This document shows positions 7,161 to 15,047 of a stretch of DNA of 18,848 nt, piece by piece. The first letter of the stretch is position 1. Every line of letters begins with the position of its first letter. Under the pieces are notes generated by a model that ran no database searches, was not told the origin of the DNA, and saw nothing but the letters and a program-made list of their open reading frames with translations. The stretch is from assembly GCA_038229055.1 (NCBI GenBank), contig JBBROU010000100.1:1-18848 (forward strand), written 5' to 3'. A program made the translations under genes and the position numbers. Source of the DNA: JANYJA01 sp038229055. Its GTDB lineage: Bacteria; Acidobacteriota; Terriglobia; Bryobacterales; Bryobacteraceae.

Positions 7161-8341
7161 GCCTCGGCGTTTTGGAGGTTGAGCTCCACTCGCTCACCGT
7201 TGATCAAAACATAGCCGGAGTCGATCAGCTGCTGGCCGGTGAGGTCGTAGGTCTCGTAGCGCCGCAGGCTTTCGACGGGAAAGAAGAACTCGACCGACTC
7301 GGACGATCCTTCGACGGCACCGACGCGGACGCTGGTGCTGAACACGATGCCGGAGAAGTCCGTCGGCGGCATGAAGGAGGCCAGAATGGGGCGGATCAGA
7401 CGGGAAACATGCCGGTCGAAAGCCAGTGCGGCGAGGCGATATTGGGAGCCGACTTCGCCGGCGGGAAGATTCGCGGTGAGGGACAACTGCAGGAAGGAGC
7501 GGTCGTGGAAGGCGATCAGCGAGGGGGGCGCGTAGGCGATGAAATGGGCTTGCGCATCCAGATCTCGCACCACGCGGTCGAGCGTGCCTTGAATGACCGC
7601 TTGCCGCGCGGCGAGGGCGGCGGGAGACAGGTCTTCGGCGGGCCTGGTATCCGGGGGAGGAACGGGACGCGGGACGACAACGGCCACGGGACGACTGATC
7701 TCGACATGGCTGCTGAGAGGCTGCGGGGCGGTTTTGTCGGACCACAGTTCGATGGGCCGGCCGTCGACGAAGATCTGGGCGCTGGCCAGTTGGGCGACCT
7801 GGTCCTCGGGATCGCGGTCCGCGGCGATTCGGGCGGCGGCGGCGCGGGGGACGATCAAGGTGACATTCTCGGCATTCTCGACCGGCACGCCGAGCACTTT
7901 GTGGAGCGTGTGGTGCGAGACTTCAATGGCGATCGCGTCCATTTTCTTCTCACTATCGATGCGGGGAGAAACGGCGCGGATGATGGGCAGCATGACGTCG
8001 AGATAGGTTCTCCTGGCGCGCTCGGCTTCGGTCATGCGGTCGGCCGAGTAAGCCGCGAAGTAATTGCCGGTGACCTGCACGACGGTCTGTTTTTCTACCG
8101 CGGCGAAGCGAATGGCGCGTTGATCCATGGACTGCTGCTTGCCCTGCTCGACGTCGAGAAAGCGGCTTAAATAGAACCGGTAGGGATAAGTGTGGGCAGT
8201 GATCTCGACGGCGGCGGCCTTCAGCTCATCGAAATGCCGCTCTTGCAGAGCGCGCAGCGCGGGGTCGGCAATCTCCCGCGGCGCGAGCACCTGAGCGGCG
8301 CAAACCGCGCATAGGATAGAGACGAGACTAATGCTGCGCAT
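7148..8341 (-). CDS. Secreted protein of unknown function, last gene of the electron-transfer operon
   Basis: The 397-residue protein begins MRSISLVSILCAVCAAQVLA, a short but plausible Sec signal peptide, so it should be periplasmic or exported. The mature part has no CxxCH motif, membrane helix or catalytic signature that I recognise. It contains a Pro-rich linker near residues 226-238 (RPVAVVVPRPVPPPDTRP) between two globular halves, and ends in a beta-rich region (YETYDLTGQQLIDSGYVLIN). Its ATG lies 14 bp inside the preceding lipoprotein cytochrome gene and has AAGGAG seven bases upstream, so translation is probably coupled. Its position ties it to the cytochrome complex, perhaps as an assembly or accessory factor, but that is inference from context only. 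Coding-like sequence continues in another frame after its stop. Confidence 0.75.
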   Translation of the reverse strand: MRSISLVSILCAVCAAQVLAPREIADPALRALQERHFDELKAAAVEITAHTYPYRFYLSRFLDVEQGKQQSMDQRAIRFAAVEKQTVVQVTGNYFAAYSADRMTEAERARRTYLDVMLPIIRAVSPRIDSEKKMDAIAIEVSHHTLHKVLGVPVENAENVTLIVPRAAAARIAADRDPEDQVAQLASAQIFVDGRPIELWSDKTAPQPLSSHVEISRPVAVVVPRPVPPPDTRPAEDLSPAALAARQAVIQGTLDRVVRDLDAQAHFIAYAPPSLIAFHDRSFLQLSLTANLPAGEVGSQYRLAALAFDRHVSRLIRPILASFMPPTDFSGIVFSTSVRVGAVEGSSESVEFFFPVESLRRYETYDLTGQQLIDSGYVLINGERVELNLQNAEATSR

Positions 8342-9071
8342 AGACGATCTCCTTTTGTTGGTAGGGCGGGTCGGCGGAGGCGCGAATCCAAGCGACGAGA
8401 GCTTCGATATCGGATTTGTGGAGAGTCACGCCGTAGGGCGGCATTTCGGCGGGCTTTCCGACAGCGGGGCCGCCGTGGGTGACGATGGCGGTGAGGTCGG
8501 CGTCGCTGATGCGATTGAGAAAAGCTCCGTCGCTAAAGGCGTGGGGCTTCTCGACCAGATTGTCGTAGTTAGAGACGCGCTCGGCGCTGGATTCCTGGTC
8601 GTGACAGCGGACGCAGTAGAAGTCGCTCAACTGCCTGCCGAGGTTCGCGCGGGCACTGATGGCAAGCTCGTCGATGGGAATTTCGACGGTCTTCGCGGCG
8701 GCGTCCTGGGTGGCCGCGACGATCCGATAGCGTCCGGCTTCCGCCCCGAGAATTGCCGTGGTGGTGAACTGGCCATCCGCTCCGGTGAGGCCGCTAGAGG
8801 GCTGGAAGCGGGTGCCGAGCGTATCGCGAAACTGCACGGGCGCGCCGGCCACGGGCGCTCCCTTAGAGTCGTTCACCTGCACGACGAGGGGCTGGTCCAG
8901 CACGGCGCCGGCGGGGGCGATTTGCTTGTCTCCGCTTATCCCGACGATGGCGGAACCGTTGGCTTTTGCCGCAGCACCGGAAAAGGGGCTTTGCCTGGCG
9001 CAGCCGACCGACAGGACCAGCAACAAGAAATTCAAGACGATGGCGGCGGCGATGGCGGACTTCGCGCTCAT
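8328..9071 (-). CDS. Lipoprotein with Ig-like domain and C-terminal mono-heme cytochrome c
   Basis: This 247-residue protein has an N-terminal hydrophobic stretch ending LSVGC, a plausible lipobox with Cys24 as the acylated residue. Residues about 55-133 look like a bacterial Ig-like (Big-type) domain, with QVNDSKGAPVAGAPVQFRD and GADGQFTTTAILG. Residues about 140-232 form a class I cytochrome c domain: CVRCH at 153-157 binds heme, and Met210 in AEMPPYG is the likely sixth ligand. The protein would be membrane-anchored and face the periplasm. The ATG overlaps the octaheme gene stop by 4 bp (ATGA) and has GGAG seven bases upstream, indicating translational coupling. It likely passes electrons to or from the octaheme protein or a soluble carrier. 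The cytochrome domain is certain; the Ig call and the lipidation are probable. Confidence 0.86.
   Translation of the reverse strand: MSAKSAIAAAIVLNFLLLVLSVGCARQSPFSGAAAKANGSAIVGISGDKQIAPAGAVLDQPLVVQVNDSKGAPVAGAPVQFRDTLGTRFQPSSGLTGADGQFTTTAILGAEAGRYRIVAATQDAAAKTVEIPIDELAISARANLGRQLSDFYCVRCHDQESSAERVSNYDNLVEKPHAFSDGAFLNRISDADLTAIVTHGGPAVGKPAEMPPYGVTLHKSDIEALVAWIRASADPPYQQKEIVYAQH
8349..8354 (-). promoter_or_regulatory. Internal ribosome binding site for the 397-residue protein
   Basis: The minus strand reads AAGGAG, seven bases before the ATG at 8341, inside the 3' end of the lipoprotein cytochrome gene. It supports the overlapping start. Confidence 0.7.
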
Positions 9072-11119
9072 GGCTTACTCCCAGCTTTCGCCGATTGACC
9101 TTTTTGGGCGACGAGAAACGCCGTGAGCTCGCGCGCGTCGGTGTCGCTCATCGACCAATTTGGTTCGAGGGTCTTAGCGCGCAACGACGCCGGTGCTTTC
9201 AGCCAGTGGAAGATCCAAGCTGCATTCAGCCGCGAACCCACCGCGGTCAGAGTTGGTCCGACGTAGCCCTTATCCTGTTTGGCGTCGACGATATGGCACG
9301 ATTGGCACTCGTACTTCGAGTAAAAGAGTTGCTTGCCGTTCTCGGCATCGGCTGGATCCGAACCCGCCAGGGGTTCGTCGCGATCGAAGGCGGGCGTCTG
9401 GTAGACGGTCATAAGGTAGTCGGCGATTACGCCGGCATCGTGATCGTCGAGGTTGAATTTTGGCATGCGGCGAATGAGCGCGGGCCGCAAAGTATTCGGA
9501 TTCTTCATAAACTTGAACAGCCAGTCGCGCTGCACCGAGGTGCCTTCCCAGGAGAGGTCCGGAGCCATGTCGCCGCCGCGCCCGTCGATGGCATGACAGG
9601 CGAAGCAGTTGAGATCGCGCATGAGGCGTCCGGCTTCTCCGGAAGGCTCGTAAAGAGTGGGATAAACCCCCGCGACGCGCATGGCGGGAGGCAGAGTTCG
9701 GGCGCGCTCGGTCTGGGCCAGCAGGGCCGTGGTGAGCGCTTCGACCTGGGGGGTCGAGAGGCTGAACTGCGGCATTTTCAAGCCGGGTCCGAGGCTGCGA
9801 GGATCGCGGATTTTGGCCTCGATGTAGACCGGGAGAGAATGTTCCATATCCGGTTTGAAGAGCGCCTTTACCAGGGGCAGGCTGCCCACGGAGGTGAGCT
9901 CGGGCGCAAAATTTTCGGTCTTGGGCACGCCGTTGATCTGGTGACAAGAGGTGCAGCCGTTCGCGGACACCAGCTTCTTTCCGCGAGCGATCTGCCGGTC
10001 CGTGGCTGGATCGAGATGAATGCCGTTGATCCAATCCGGATCGGCTTTGCTTTCGAGGAACCCGGTGACGAGGGCGACTTGTTTGGCGTCGAAGCGATAG
10101 TGGGGCATGGCCGTGCCGGGATCGTAGAGTTTGGGATTGCCGACCCACTGAGCGAGCCAAGCGGGCCTGGCTTTGGTGCCGATGCGCGTGAGTTCGGGGC
10201 CGAGGGTGCCGCCGACCATAAGTCCCGCGGCGTTTTGGACCGCGTGACAGGAGGCGCAGAACGATTCGCCGTAGACGCTGGCGCCGGCCTGGAGAGCGGC
10301 GGCGTCGGGCGTACCGGGCGCGGCCGGGGCGGCGGGACCGCCGGGAAGTGGCGTCGATTGAGAAATCAGGAATGCCGAGATATCGCGCAACTCATCGTCT
10401 TTGAATTGATAGTTGGGCATGGTGGCCGTCGCGGAATAGGACTGTGGATTCTTTAGCCAGCCGAAGATCCACTCGCGCGTGGTCTTATCGGCGATGTGAG
10501 TGAGTTCGGGAGGATCGTCGGTGGCGGCGACTTTGACGCCATCGGGGAGGGCGACGACATGGCAACGCACGCAGCCGTAACTGGCGAGCAGACTGCGCCC
10601 GGCATTGAGCTTGGAAGTGCCGGTGGACCGGTTGAGGTGGCATTGGCCGCAGGAGGATTCGACATAGCGGGCGGCAAGCATGGGCCGGTCCCAGGCTTTA
10701 GTGCCGCGGTGCGCTTCCTCGACCGTGGTGGCGGCACCCTGGCCGCCGTGGCACATGACGCAGCCGAATTCGTTGAGGCTGTGTGGAATGGATGGATGCG
10801 CGTTTAGCGGCTGCGCACGCACATCGCGGAGAGAGGCTTCCTGCATGCCGGTGTGACAGGTGGTGCAGCGGTCGACAACGCCCAGTTTCGGGATGTAGAT
10901 CTGGTGGATGCCGCTTTCAAAGCGGCGGCGGAGCGCGACGGCGTCGGCGCGGCCGGCGATCAACTTAAGATATTGTTTCTGATAATGGGACCATTCGCGC
11001 AACTGGTCGCGCAGGGGAACAACGGCGAGCGAAAGCAGCAGGATGACGCCCAGGGTCCCGAAGGCGCGGGCGCTGTCGCCGAAGAGGGTTTGGCGGAGTT
11101 TCGTCAGGAATGTTCGCAT
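9068..11119 (-). CDS. Membrane-anchored octaheme cytochrome c
   Basis: The 683-residue protein has one N-terminal membrane helix (about 21-36) and eight CxxCH heme motifs: CTTCH 85, CVMCH 120, CGQCH 157, CVRCH 183, CASCH 288, CTSCH 389, CFACH 505 and CQSCH 605. The first three are close together and look like a compact multiheme head. The last five each sit in a mono-heme cytochrome c-like module, four with a following MP-aromatic segment (MPNYQF 234, MPHYRF 338, MPQFSL 449, MPKFNL 552) that likely supplies the Met ligand, and a weaker one near Met657. It should be periplasmic and anchored in the inner membrane. The gene follows the cytochrome b subunit IV gene by 7 bp and overlaps the next gene by 4 bp. 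It probably takes the place of cytochrome c1/f as electron acceptor from the Rieske centre, and may act as a multi-heme wire. The heme count is certain; the partner is inferred. Confidence 0.93.
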   Translation of the reverse strand: MRTFLTKLRQTLFGDSARAFGTLGVILLLSLAVVPLRDQLREWSHYQKQYLKLIAGRADAVALRRRFESGIHQIYIPKLGVVDRCTTCHTGMQEASLRDVRAQPLNAHPSIPHSLNEFGCVMCHGGQGAATTVEEAHRGTKAWDRPMLAARYVESSCGQCHLNRSTGTSKLNAGRSLLASYGCVRCHVVALPDGVKVAATDDPPELTHIADKTTREWIFGWLKNPQSYSATATMPNYQFKDDELRDISAFLISQSTPLPGGPAAPAAPGTPDAAALQAGASVYGESFCASCHAVQNAAGLMVGGTLGPELTRIGTKARPAWLAQWVGNPKLYDPGTAMPHYRFDAKQVALVTGFLESKADPDWINGIHLDPATDRQIARGKKLVSANGCTSCHQINGVPKTENFAPELTSVGSLPLVKALFKPDMEHSLPVYIEAKIRDPRSLGPGLKMPQFSLSTPQVEALTTALLAQTERARTLPPAMRVAGVYPTLYEPSGEAGRLMRDLNCFACHAIDGRGGDMAPDLSWEGTSVQRDWLFKFMKNPNTLRPALIRRMPKFNLDDHDAGVIADYLMTVYQTPAFDRDEPLAGSDPADAENGKQLFYSKYECQSCHIVDAKQDKGYVGPTLTAVGSRLNAAWIFHWLKAPASLRAKTLEPNWSMSDTDARELTAFLVAQKGQSAKAGSKP

Positions 11120-11126
11120 CGTGAAA

Positions 11127-11825
11127 TCAGAGCTCCCAGGGCCACACCCAGGCCCAGCCGGGGCCGCGGAAGAAGGTTCCGATGACGGTGAGCACGGAGG
11201 CGGCGATCAGAAACCAGGTCACAATCCAGAATGAAAGCGGTTTCGAGGCAAGCCACTTCGCGAAGCGTCCGCTGGGGTGCGGTTGGGCAGCGGCCAGCAT
11301 CGCCGCGCCGATGAGCACCGTGGGCGCGAGGACGGCATAGACTTTATAAGCCAGCAGAAGAGCCACCAGCGCCAACATCCCGACGCCGAAGACGCGCAGA
11401 CGTGTCTGCCGATTCTTAGCCCACACTCCTTCCGATTCCACGTTGATGTTGAAATACGGCACGACGACCAAGGCCATCAAAACGAGGCTCGGAATAAGAA
11501 CTCCGGCGACGACGGGCGGAAAATAGTGCAGCAGCTCCTGCAGGCCGAGGAAATACCAAGGGGCCTTGGCAGGGTTCGGCGTCAGCATGGGATCGGCGAA
11601 GGCTTCAAGCGGCGCGTCCCAGAGGATCGACAGCCAGATCAGCCCGATGACCAGAAGTTCGATGGCGACAAGGGCGCGAAACAGGCCGTTGGGCCAGGTC
11701 ATGACGGTGTCTTCATCGGTGACCTTTACCTGCGGCGAAGTGCGGCGCGTGAGGAAGGCGACGCGCACCGGCGTGCGGCGGCTGTTGGAATCGACGGCGG
11801 CGGTGAAGCGCGGCGGCTCAGGCAT
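11127..11825 (-). CDS. petD: Cytochrome b C-terminal (subunit IV-type) subunit
   Basis: This 232-residue integral membrane protein corresponds to the C-terminal half of cytochrome b, equivalent to subunit IV of b6f-type complexes. About four hydrophobic segments lie at 49-68, 104-125, 144-165 and 199-217. The quinol-oxidation loop reads NPAKAPWYFLGLQELLHYFPP, with APWY where mitochondrial and b6f proteins have PEWY. The C-terminus FFRGPGWAWVWPW is typical of bacterial homologues. I chose the ATG at 11825, which overlaps the cytochrome b stop by 8 bp; the frame stays open to 11909, but that stretch is antiphase to cytochrome b. A polar N-terminal extension of about 45 residues precedes the first helix. 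It works with cytochrome b and Rieske in quinol oxidation. Confidence 0.93.
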   Translation of the reverse strand: MPEPPRFTAAVDSNSRRTPVRVAFLTRRTSPQVKVTDEDTVMTWPNGLFRALVAIELLVIGLIWLSILWDAPLEAFADPMLTPNPAKAPWYFLGLQELLHYFPPVVAGVLIPSLVLMALVVVPYFNINVESEGVWAKNRQTRLRVFGVGMLALVALLLAYKVYAVLAPTVLIGAAMLAAAQPHPSGRFAKWLASKPLSFWIVTWFLIAASVLTVIGTFFRGPGWAWVWPWEL

Positions 11826-12585
11826 GGGGGAGGGTCTCGGCTTCCGCGGGTTTGGGGCCACCCACATGAATGCCGCCATCCTTGCGGATGCGCCAGAAGT
11901 GAATGGCAATGAACAAGACGGCGAGGAGCGGCAGAATCACGCAGTGCAGGACGTAGAAGCGGAGAAGAGCGTTGGCATTGACGGTGTGACCGCCGAGCAT
12001 GAGGAAGCGAATTTTGTCGCCCACCAGCGGCACGGCGGAAAGAAGGTTGGAGCCGACGGTGATGGCCCAGAACGCGAGCTGGTCCCAAGGCAGCAGATAT
12101 CCGGTATAGCTGAGGAACAGAGTGAGAGTCAGGAGCACGACGCCCACGACCCAGTTGAACTCCCGCGGCGAACGGTAGGCACCGCGGTAGAAGACTTTAA
12201 ACATGTGCGCAAACACCAGCAGGACCATGGCATGAGCGGACCAGCGGTGCAGGTTGCGCAAGAAGACTCCGGCCGAGACGACGAACTGCAGATCCTTCAT
12301 GTCGGCGTAAGCCTCCGGCGTGGACGGGTGATAGTAGAGCATCAGCAGGATGCCGGTGACCACCAGAATGGCGAACGTGGCCGTGCTCAGCGTGCCCAGA
12401 TACCAGGTGACGCGGAAAGAGACGGCGCGCTTCCTGACTTTTACGGCGAGCAGATGGAGGAAGATGCTCTGCTGAACGACCTGCGAGCGATGCAGGTTCG
12501 AAGTGCCGGTTCCACTGCGGAATACGGATTGCCACACGCGGGTGCGGCGCAACTGGTTCCAATATCCTTCCATCGCCTGAATCAT
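11818..12585 (-). CDS. petB: Cytochrome b6-type subunit of a Rieske/cytochrome b complex
   Basis: The 255-residue membrane protein has four core helices and the four bis-heme ligands His113, His127, His214 and His229. The last pair is separated by 14 residues, the b6-type spacing, rather than 13 as in typical bc1 cytochrome b. The QP-site segment LSYTGYLLPWDQLAFWA (159-175) is clear. No Cys occurs before residue 215, so the covalent extra heme of b6f (attached to an N-terminal Cys) is unlikely. The protein transfers electrons from quinol across the inner membrane via two b hemes. It starts 3 bp after the Rieske stop and overlaps the subunit IV start by 8 bp, so the three form one unit. Organisms of this group would be expected to use menaquinone, which is inference. 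Confidence 0.95.
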   Translation of the reverse strand: MIQAMEGYWNQLRRTRVWQSVFRSGTGTSNLHRSQVVQQSIFLHLLAVKVRKRAVSFRVTWYLGTLSTATFAILVVTGILLMLYYHPSTPEAYADMKDLQFVVSAGVFLRNLHRWSAHAMVLLVFAHMFKVFYRGAYRSPREFNWVVGVVLLTLTLFLSYTGYLLPWDQLAFWAITVGSNLLSAVPLVGDKIRFLMLGGHTVNANALLRFYVLHCVILPLLAVLFIAIHFWRIRKDGGIHVGGPKPAEAETLPHA

Positions 12586-12588
12586 GCT

Positions 12589-13074
12589 TTATGTCCTAAG
12601 GTACTGGTTGGGTGGCACGAATACGGACCGATCTACCATGAGGTCGCCTTCATCGCTCAGCCACACTTTCAGCCAGGGCAGCGGTTTCGGGGCTGGGCCC
12701 TCCAGTTTGACGCCGTGCCGATCGAACTTACTGCCATGGCAGGGGCAAGCGATGATTCCCGCATCGGGCTTCCAGACGGTCAGGCAGCCGAGGTGCGTGC
12801 ACACGGCGGAGAGCGAGTAGAAGCCTTCAGTGGCGTGGACGGCGTAGATGCCGCTCTCCGGATCGGCGGTGAAAGAACCGGCGGAAAACGCCGCGGGCTT
12901 GCCGAGATTTACGATGGTCGACGGCTCATAGAGCACGTTGGGCGATAAGAATCGATATCCGAAAACGCATGCGCCGCAGGCGGCGACGGCGAAGGACCCG
13001 ACGCCCAACCGCACTAAGGTCTCGCGGCGCGTTAATTCCGATGGTGGTTCAATCGCCGATAAGGTATCGCTCAC
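12589..13074 (-). CDS. Rieske 2Fe-2S protein
   Basis: The 161-residue protein carries the complete Rieske cluster motif: CTHLGC at 92-97 and CPCHGSKF at 110-117, giving ligands Cys92, His94, Cys110 and His113, with Cys97 and Cys112 for the disulfide. The position usually Tyr in GSxY of high-potential Rieske proteins is Phe here (GSKF), a change seen in lower-potential menaquinol-type proteins. The N-terminus has a Tat-like TRRETLVRLG motif followed by the hydrophobic segment VGSFAVAACGACVFGY, which serves as a membrane anchor. The start is GTG at 13074, supported by AAGGAG seven bases upstream. It sits 13 bp after the flavoprotein gene and 3 bp before cytochrome b, and would shuttle electrons from quinol to a periplasmic acceptor. 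Confidence 0.97.
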   Translation of the reverse strand: MSDTLSAIEPPSELTRRETLVRLGVGSFAVAACGACVFGYRFLSPNVLYEPSTIVNLGKPAAFSAGSFTADPESGIYAVHATEGFYSLSAVCTHLGCLTVWKPDAGIIACPCHGSKFDRHGVKLEGPAPKPLPWLKVWLSDEGDLMVDRSVFVPPNQYLRT

Positions 13075-13081
13075 TTATGTT

Positions 13082-13087
13082 CTCCTT
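13082..13087 (-). promoter_or_regulatory. Ribosome binding site fixing the GTG start of the Rieske gene
   Basis: AAGGAG on the minus strand ends seven bases before GTG 13074. No ATG in frame is nearby, so this site decides the start. Confidence 0.75.
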
Positions 13088-15022
13088 CTAAAGGGCCGGG
13101 GAGGGGGCCAGCCCCGAGGGATCTTTAATCACCCAGCGGTAGCTTTCCATGGTGATCGTGTTTACGGGGCAGCGGGCGGCGCACAATCCGCAGCGGATGC
13201 AGCGCGTTTCATCTTTCAACATAACGGAGCCGGAGAGGGTTCCGAGCTCGCTGGGGGCGACGTCATAAAGCTCGAGGTTGTATAAGTCGAGATGGCTTTC
13301 GATATGCGCGACGGCGGCGCCGGCAAACTCCACGCTTTGGAGGGAAACCAGATTCAGGCACGATTCGGGGCAGACATCCACACACCCGCCGCACAGAATG
13401 CATGCCGACGCATCGGCTTCGTTGCCTTCGAAGACGGTGTTGACCCAGCAGTGCAAGCAGCGTCGGGCCTCGGCCATGGCGGATTCCTCGTCGTAGCCGA
13501 TTTCCACCTCGGTGACACCGGTGCGCCGGTCGAGCGGGAGCATGGGGACCGGCTGGCGGGCGATGTCGATGAAATCGGCGTACATGCGGTGGTGGTCGAG
13601 AATCTCGATTTCAATCTCGGGCTCGGGATGGCCGCTGCCCATCAAGTGGGCATCGATTCCCATGGCGATGCGCTTGCCATCGGCCACGCTATCGATAATG
13701 AGTCGGGGGCCGAAGACGCAGTCACCGCCGGCGAAGACGCCGGGCACGCTGGTCATCAGGGAATTGCGGTCGGCGACGATCAGCCCGCGCGGACTGACGG
13801 CCACACCATCTTCGGGGGTTAGAAAATCGAGGTTCGCAGTCTGGCCGACGGCCAGGATGATGGTGTCGCACTCGATGGTGGATTCGGTTCCATCGTAAAA
13901 CGAAGGACTGAAGCGGCCGTTTGCATCGACCAGCGCTTTGGTTTGGAGCACCTCCAAACCGCTGACGCGGCCGTTGGCGGCGAGCACGCGTTTAGGTCCA
14001 AAGCCGGCGTGCATGACGATGCCTTCGGTTTCGGCTTCCTCGATCTCTTCGAGGGCGGCGGGCATTTCCTGGCGGCGCTCCAGGCAGACGATATTCACCT
14101 CGCGCGCGCCCATACGCAGCGCCGAGAGCGAGACGTCCATCATCTCCTTAGCGGCGGCGGCGGCGACATTGTCATCGTTGACATCGACGGGATCTTCGAC
14201 GCCGGGATGCTGTTTGACGACTTCGCGGGCGGCCGAGCGGGCGACATCCATGGCGACGTTGCCGCCGCCGATCACCACCACGCGCTTACCGATCTGGAAG
14301 CGGTATCCGAGGTTGGCGTTGAGCAGGAAATCGATCCCTTTGAGAACACCGTCAGTGTCGATGCCCGGAATGGAGAGATCGCGGCTGCGATGCGCGCCGA
14401 CGGCGATGACGACGGCATGGAAGCCGTCGCGACGCAGTCCGGCGATGGTGAAGTCCCGCCCGGCCGCCTGATTCAATTTGAGTACGATATCGCCGCCATC
14501 GAGAATTTCGCGGACCTGGGCTTCGACCACGTTGCGGGGCAGGCGGTATTCGGGAATACCCAGGGTCAGCATTCCGCCCGGAACCGAGGACGCTTCGAAA
14601 ATGGTTACGGAGTAACCGAGGCGGGCCAGGTCATGAGCGGCGGATAAACCCACGGGTCCGGCGCCGACGATGGCGACGCGGAATGGGAGCTTGGGGGAAC
14701 GCGAGGGAGCGACGGCTACGGGATGGCGCGATTCAGGCCCATGGCGCTCGGTAAGAAAGCGTTTGAGGGCGCGAATGGCGATGGGCTTATCGATATCGCC
14801 GCGCCGGCAGGCGGTCTCGCAGGGGTGGGCGCAGACGCGGCCGCACACGCTCGCCATGGGATTGGGATCGCGCGCCACGCGATACGCCTCCTCGAACTGG
14901 CCTTCGGCAATCAAGGCGACATAGCGGCCGGCATTGGTGTGGGCCGGACACGCCATCATGCAGGGGAAGTTGGTATCGAGCCACTCCCCATCGACGTGCT
15001 TGTTGCCAAATCGAGTCTGCAT
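13088..15022 (-). CDS. GltD-like FAD/NAD(P) oxidoreductase with N- and C-terminal Fe-S domains
   Basis: This 644-residue protein belongs to the glutamate synthase small-subunit-like flavoprotein group. In order it has an N-terminal Fe-S domain with Cys21, Cys25, Cys60, Cys64, Cys68 and Cys72 (CMMACPAHTNAGRY and CGRVCAHPCETAC); an FAD Rossmann fold (VAIVGAGPVGLSAAHDLARL); an NAD(P) Rossmann fold (VVVIGGGNVAMDVARSAARE); and a C-terminal two-cluster ferredoxin domain (CILCGGCVDVCPESC and CIRCGLCAARCPVNT). No signal peptide is visible, so it is cytoplasmic. I chose the ATG at 15022; the frame extends to a TTG at 15058 that overlaps the cupredoxin stop, and neither start has a good ribosome site. 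Its position between cupredoxin and Rieske genes suggests a role with the quinol complex and not in glutamate synthesis; no glutamate synthase large subunit is present. Confidence 0.92.
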   Translation of the reverse strand: MQTRFGNKHVDGEWLDTNFPCMMACPAHTNAGRYVALIAEGQFEEAYRVARDPNPMASVCGRVCAHPCETACRRGDIDKPIAIRALKRFLTERHGPESRHPVAVAPSRSPKLPFRVAIVGAGPVGLSAAHDLARLGYSVTIFEASSVPGGMLTLGIPEYRLPRNVVEAQVREILDGGDIVLKLNQAAGRDFTIAGLRRDGFHAVVIAVGAHRSRDLSIPGIDTDGVLKGIDFLLNANLGYRFQIGKRVVVIGGGNVAMDVARSAAREVVKQHPGVEDPVDVNDDNVAAAAAKEMMDVSLSALRMGAREVNIVCLERRQEMPAALEEIEEAETEGIVMHAGFGPKRVLAANGRVSGLEVLQTKALVDANGRFSPSFYDGTESTIECDTIILAVGQTANLDFLTPEDGVAVSPRGLIVADRNSLMTSVPGVFAGGDCVFGPRLIIDSVADGKRIAMGIDAHLMGSGHPEPEIEIEILDHHRMYADFIDIARQPVPMLPLDRRTGVTEVEIGYDEESAMAEARRCLHCWVNTVFEGNEADASACILCGGCVDVCPESCLNLVSLQSVEFAGAAVAHIESHLDLYNLELYDVAPSELGTLSGSVMLKDETRCIRCGLCAARCPVNTITMESYRWVIKDPSGLAPSPAL

Positions 15023-15047
15023 AAAGGCGTTCGGCGGCGGGAGAAGC

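Noticed and set aside
7088..9098. Two plus-strand frames of 360 and 255 codons
   Set aside because: Both are antisense to the 397-residue protein and the lipoprotein cytochrome, which have signal peptides, ribosome sites and, for the latter, a heme motif.
8966..10456. Long plus-strand reading frame of 496 codons
   Set aside because: It lies opposite the octaheme cytochrome gene, whose eight heme motifs and overlapping gene junctions prove the minus strand is coding. High GC makes long antisense frames common here.
11566..12948. Plus-strand reading frame of 460 codons
   Set aside because: It is antisense to cytochrome b, subunit IV and Rieske genes, and its translation is rich in charged low-complexity sequence (many Gly, Glu, Arg, His) with no recognisable fold.
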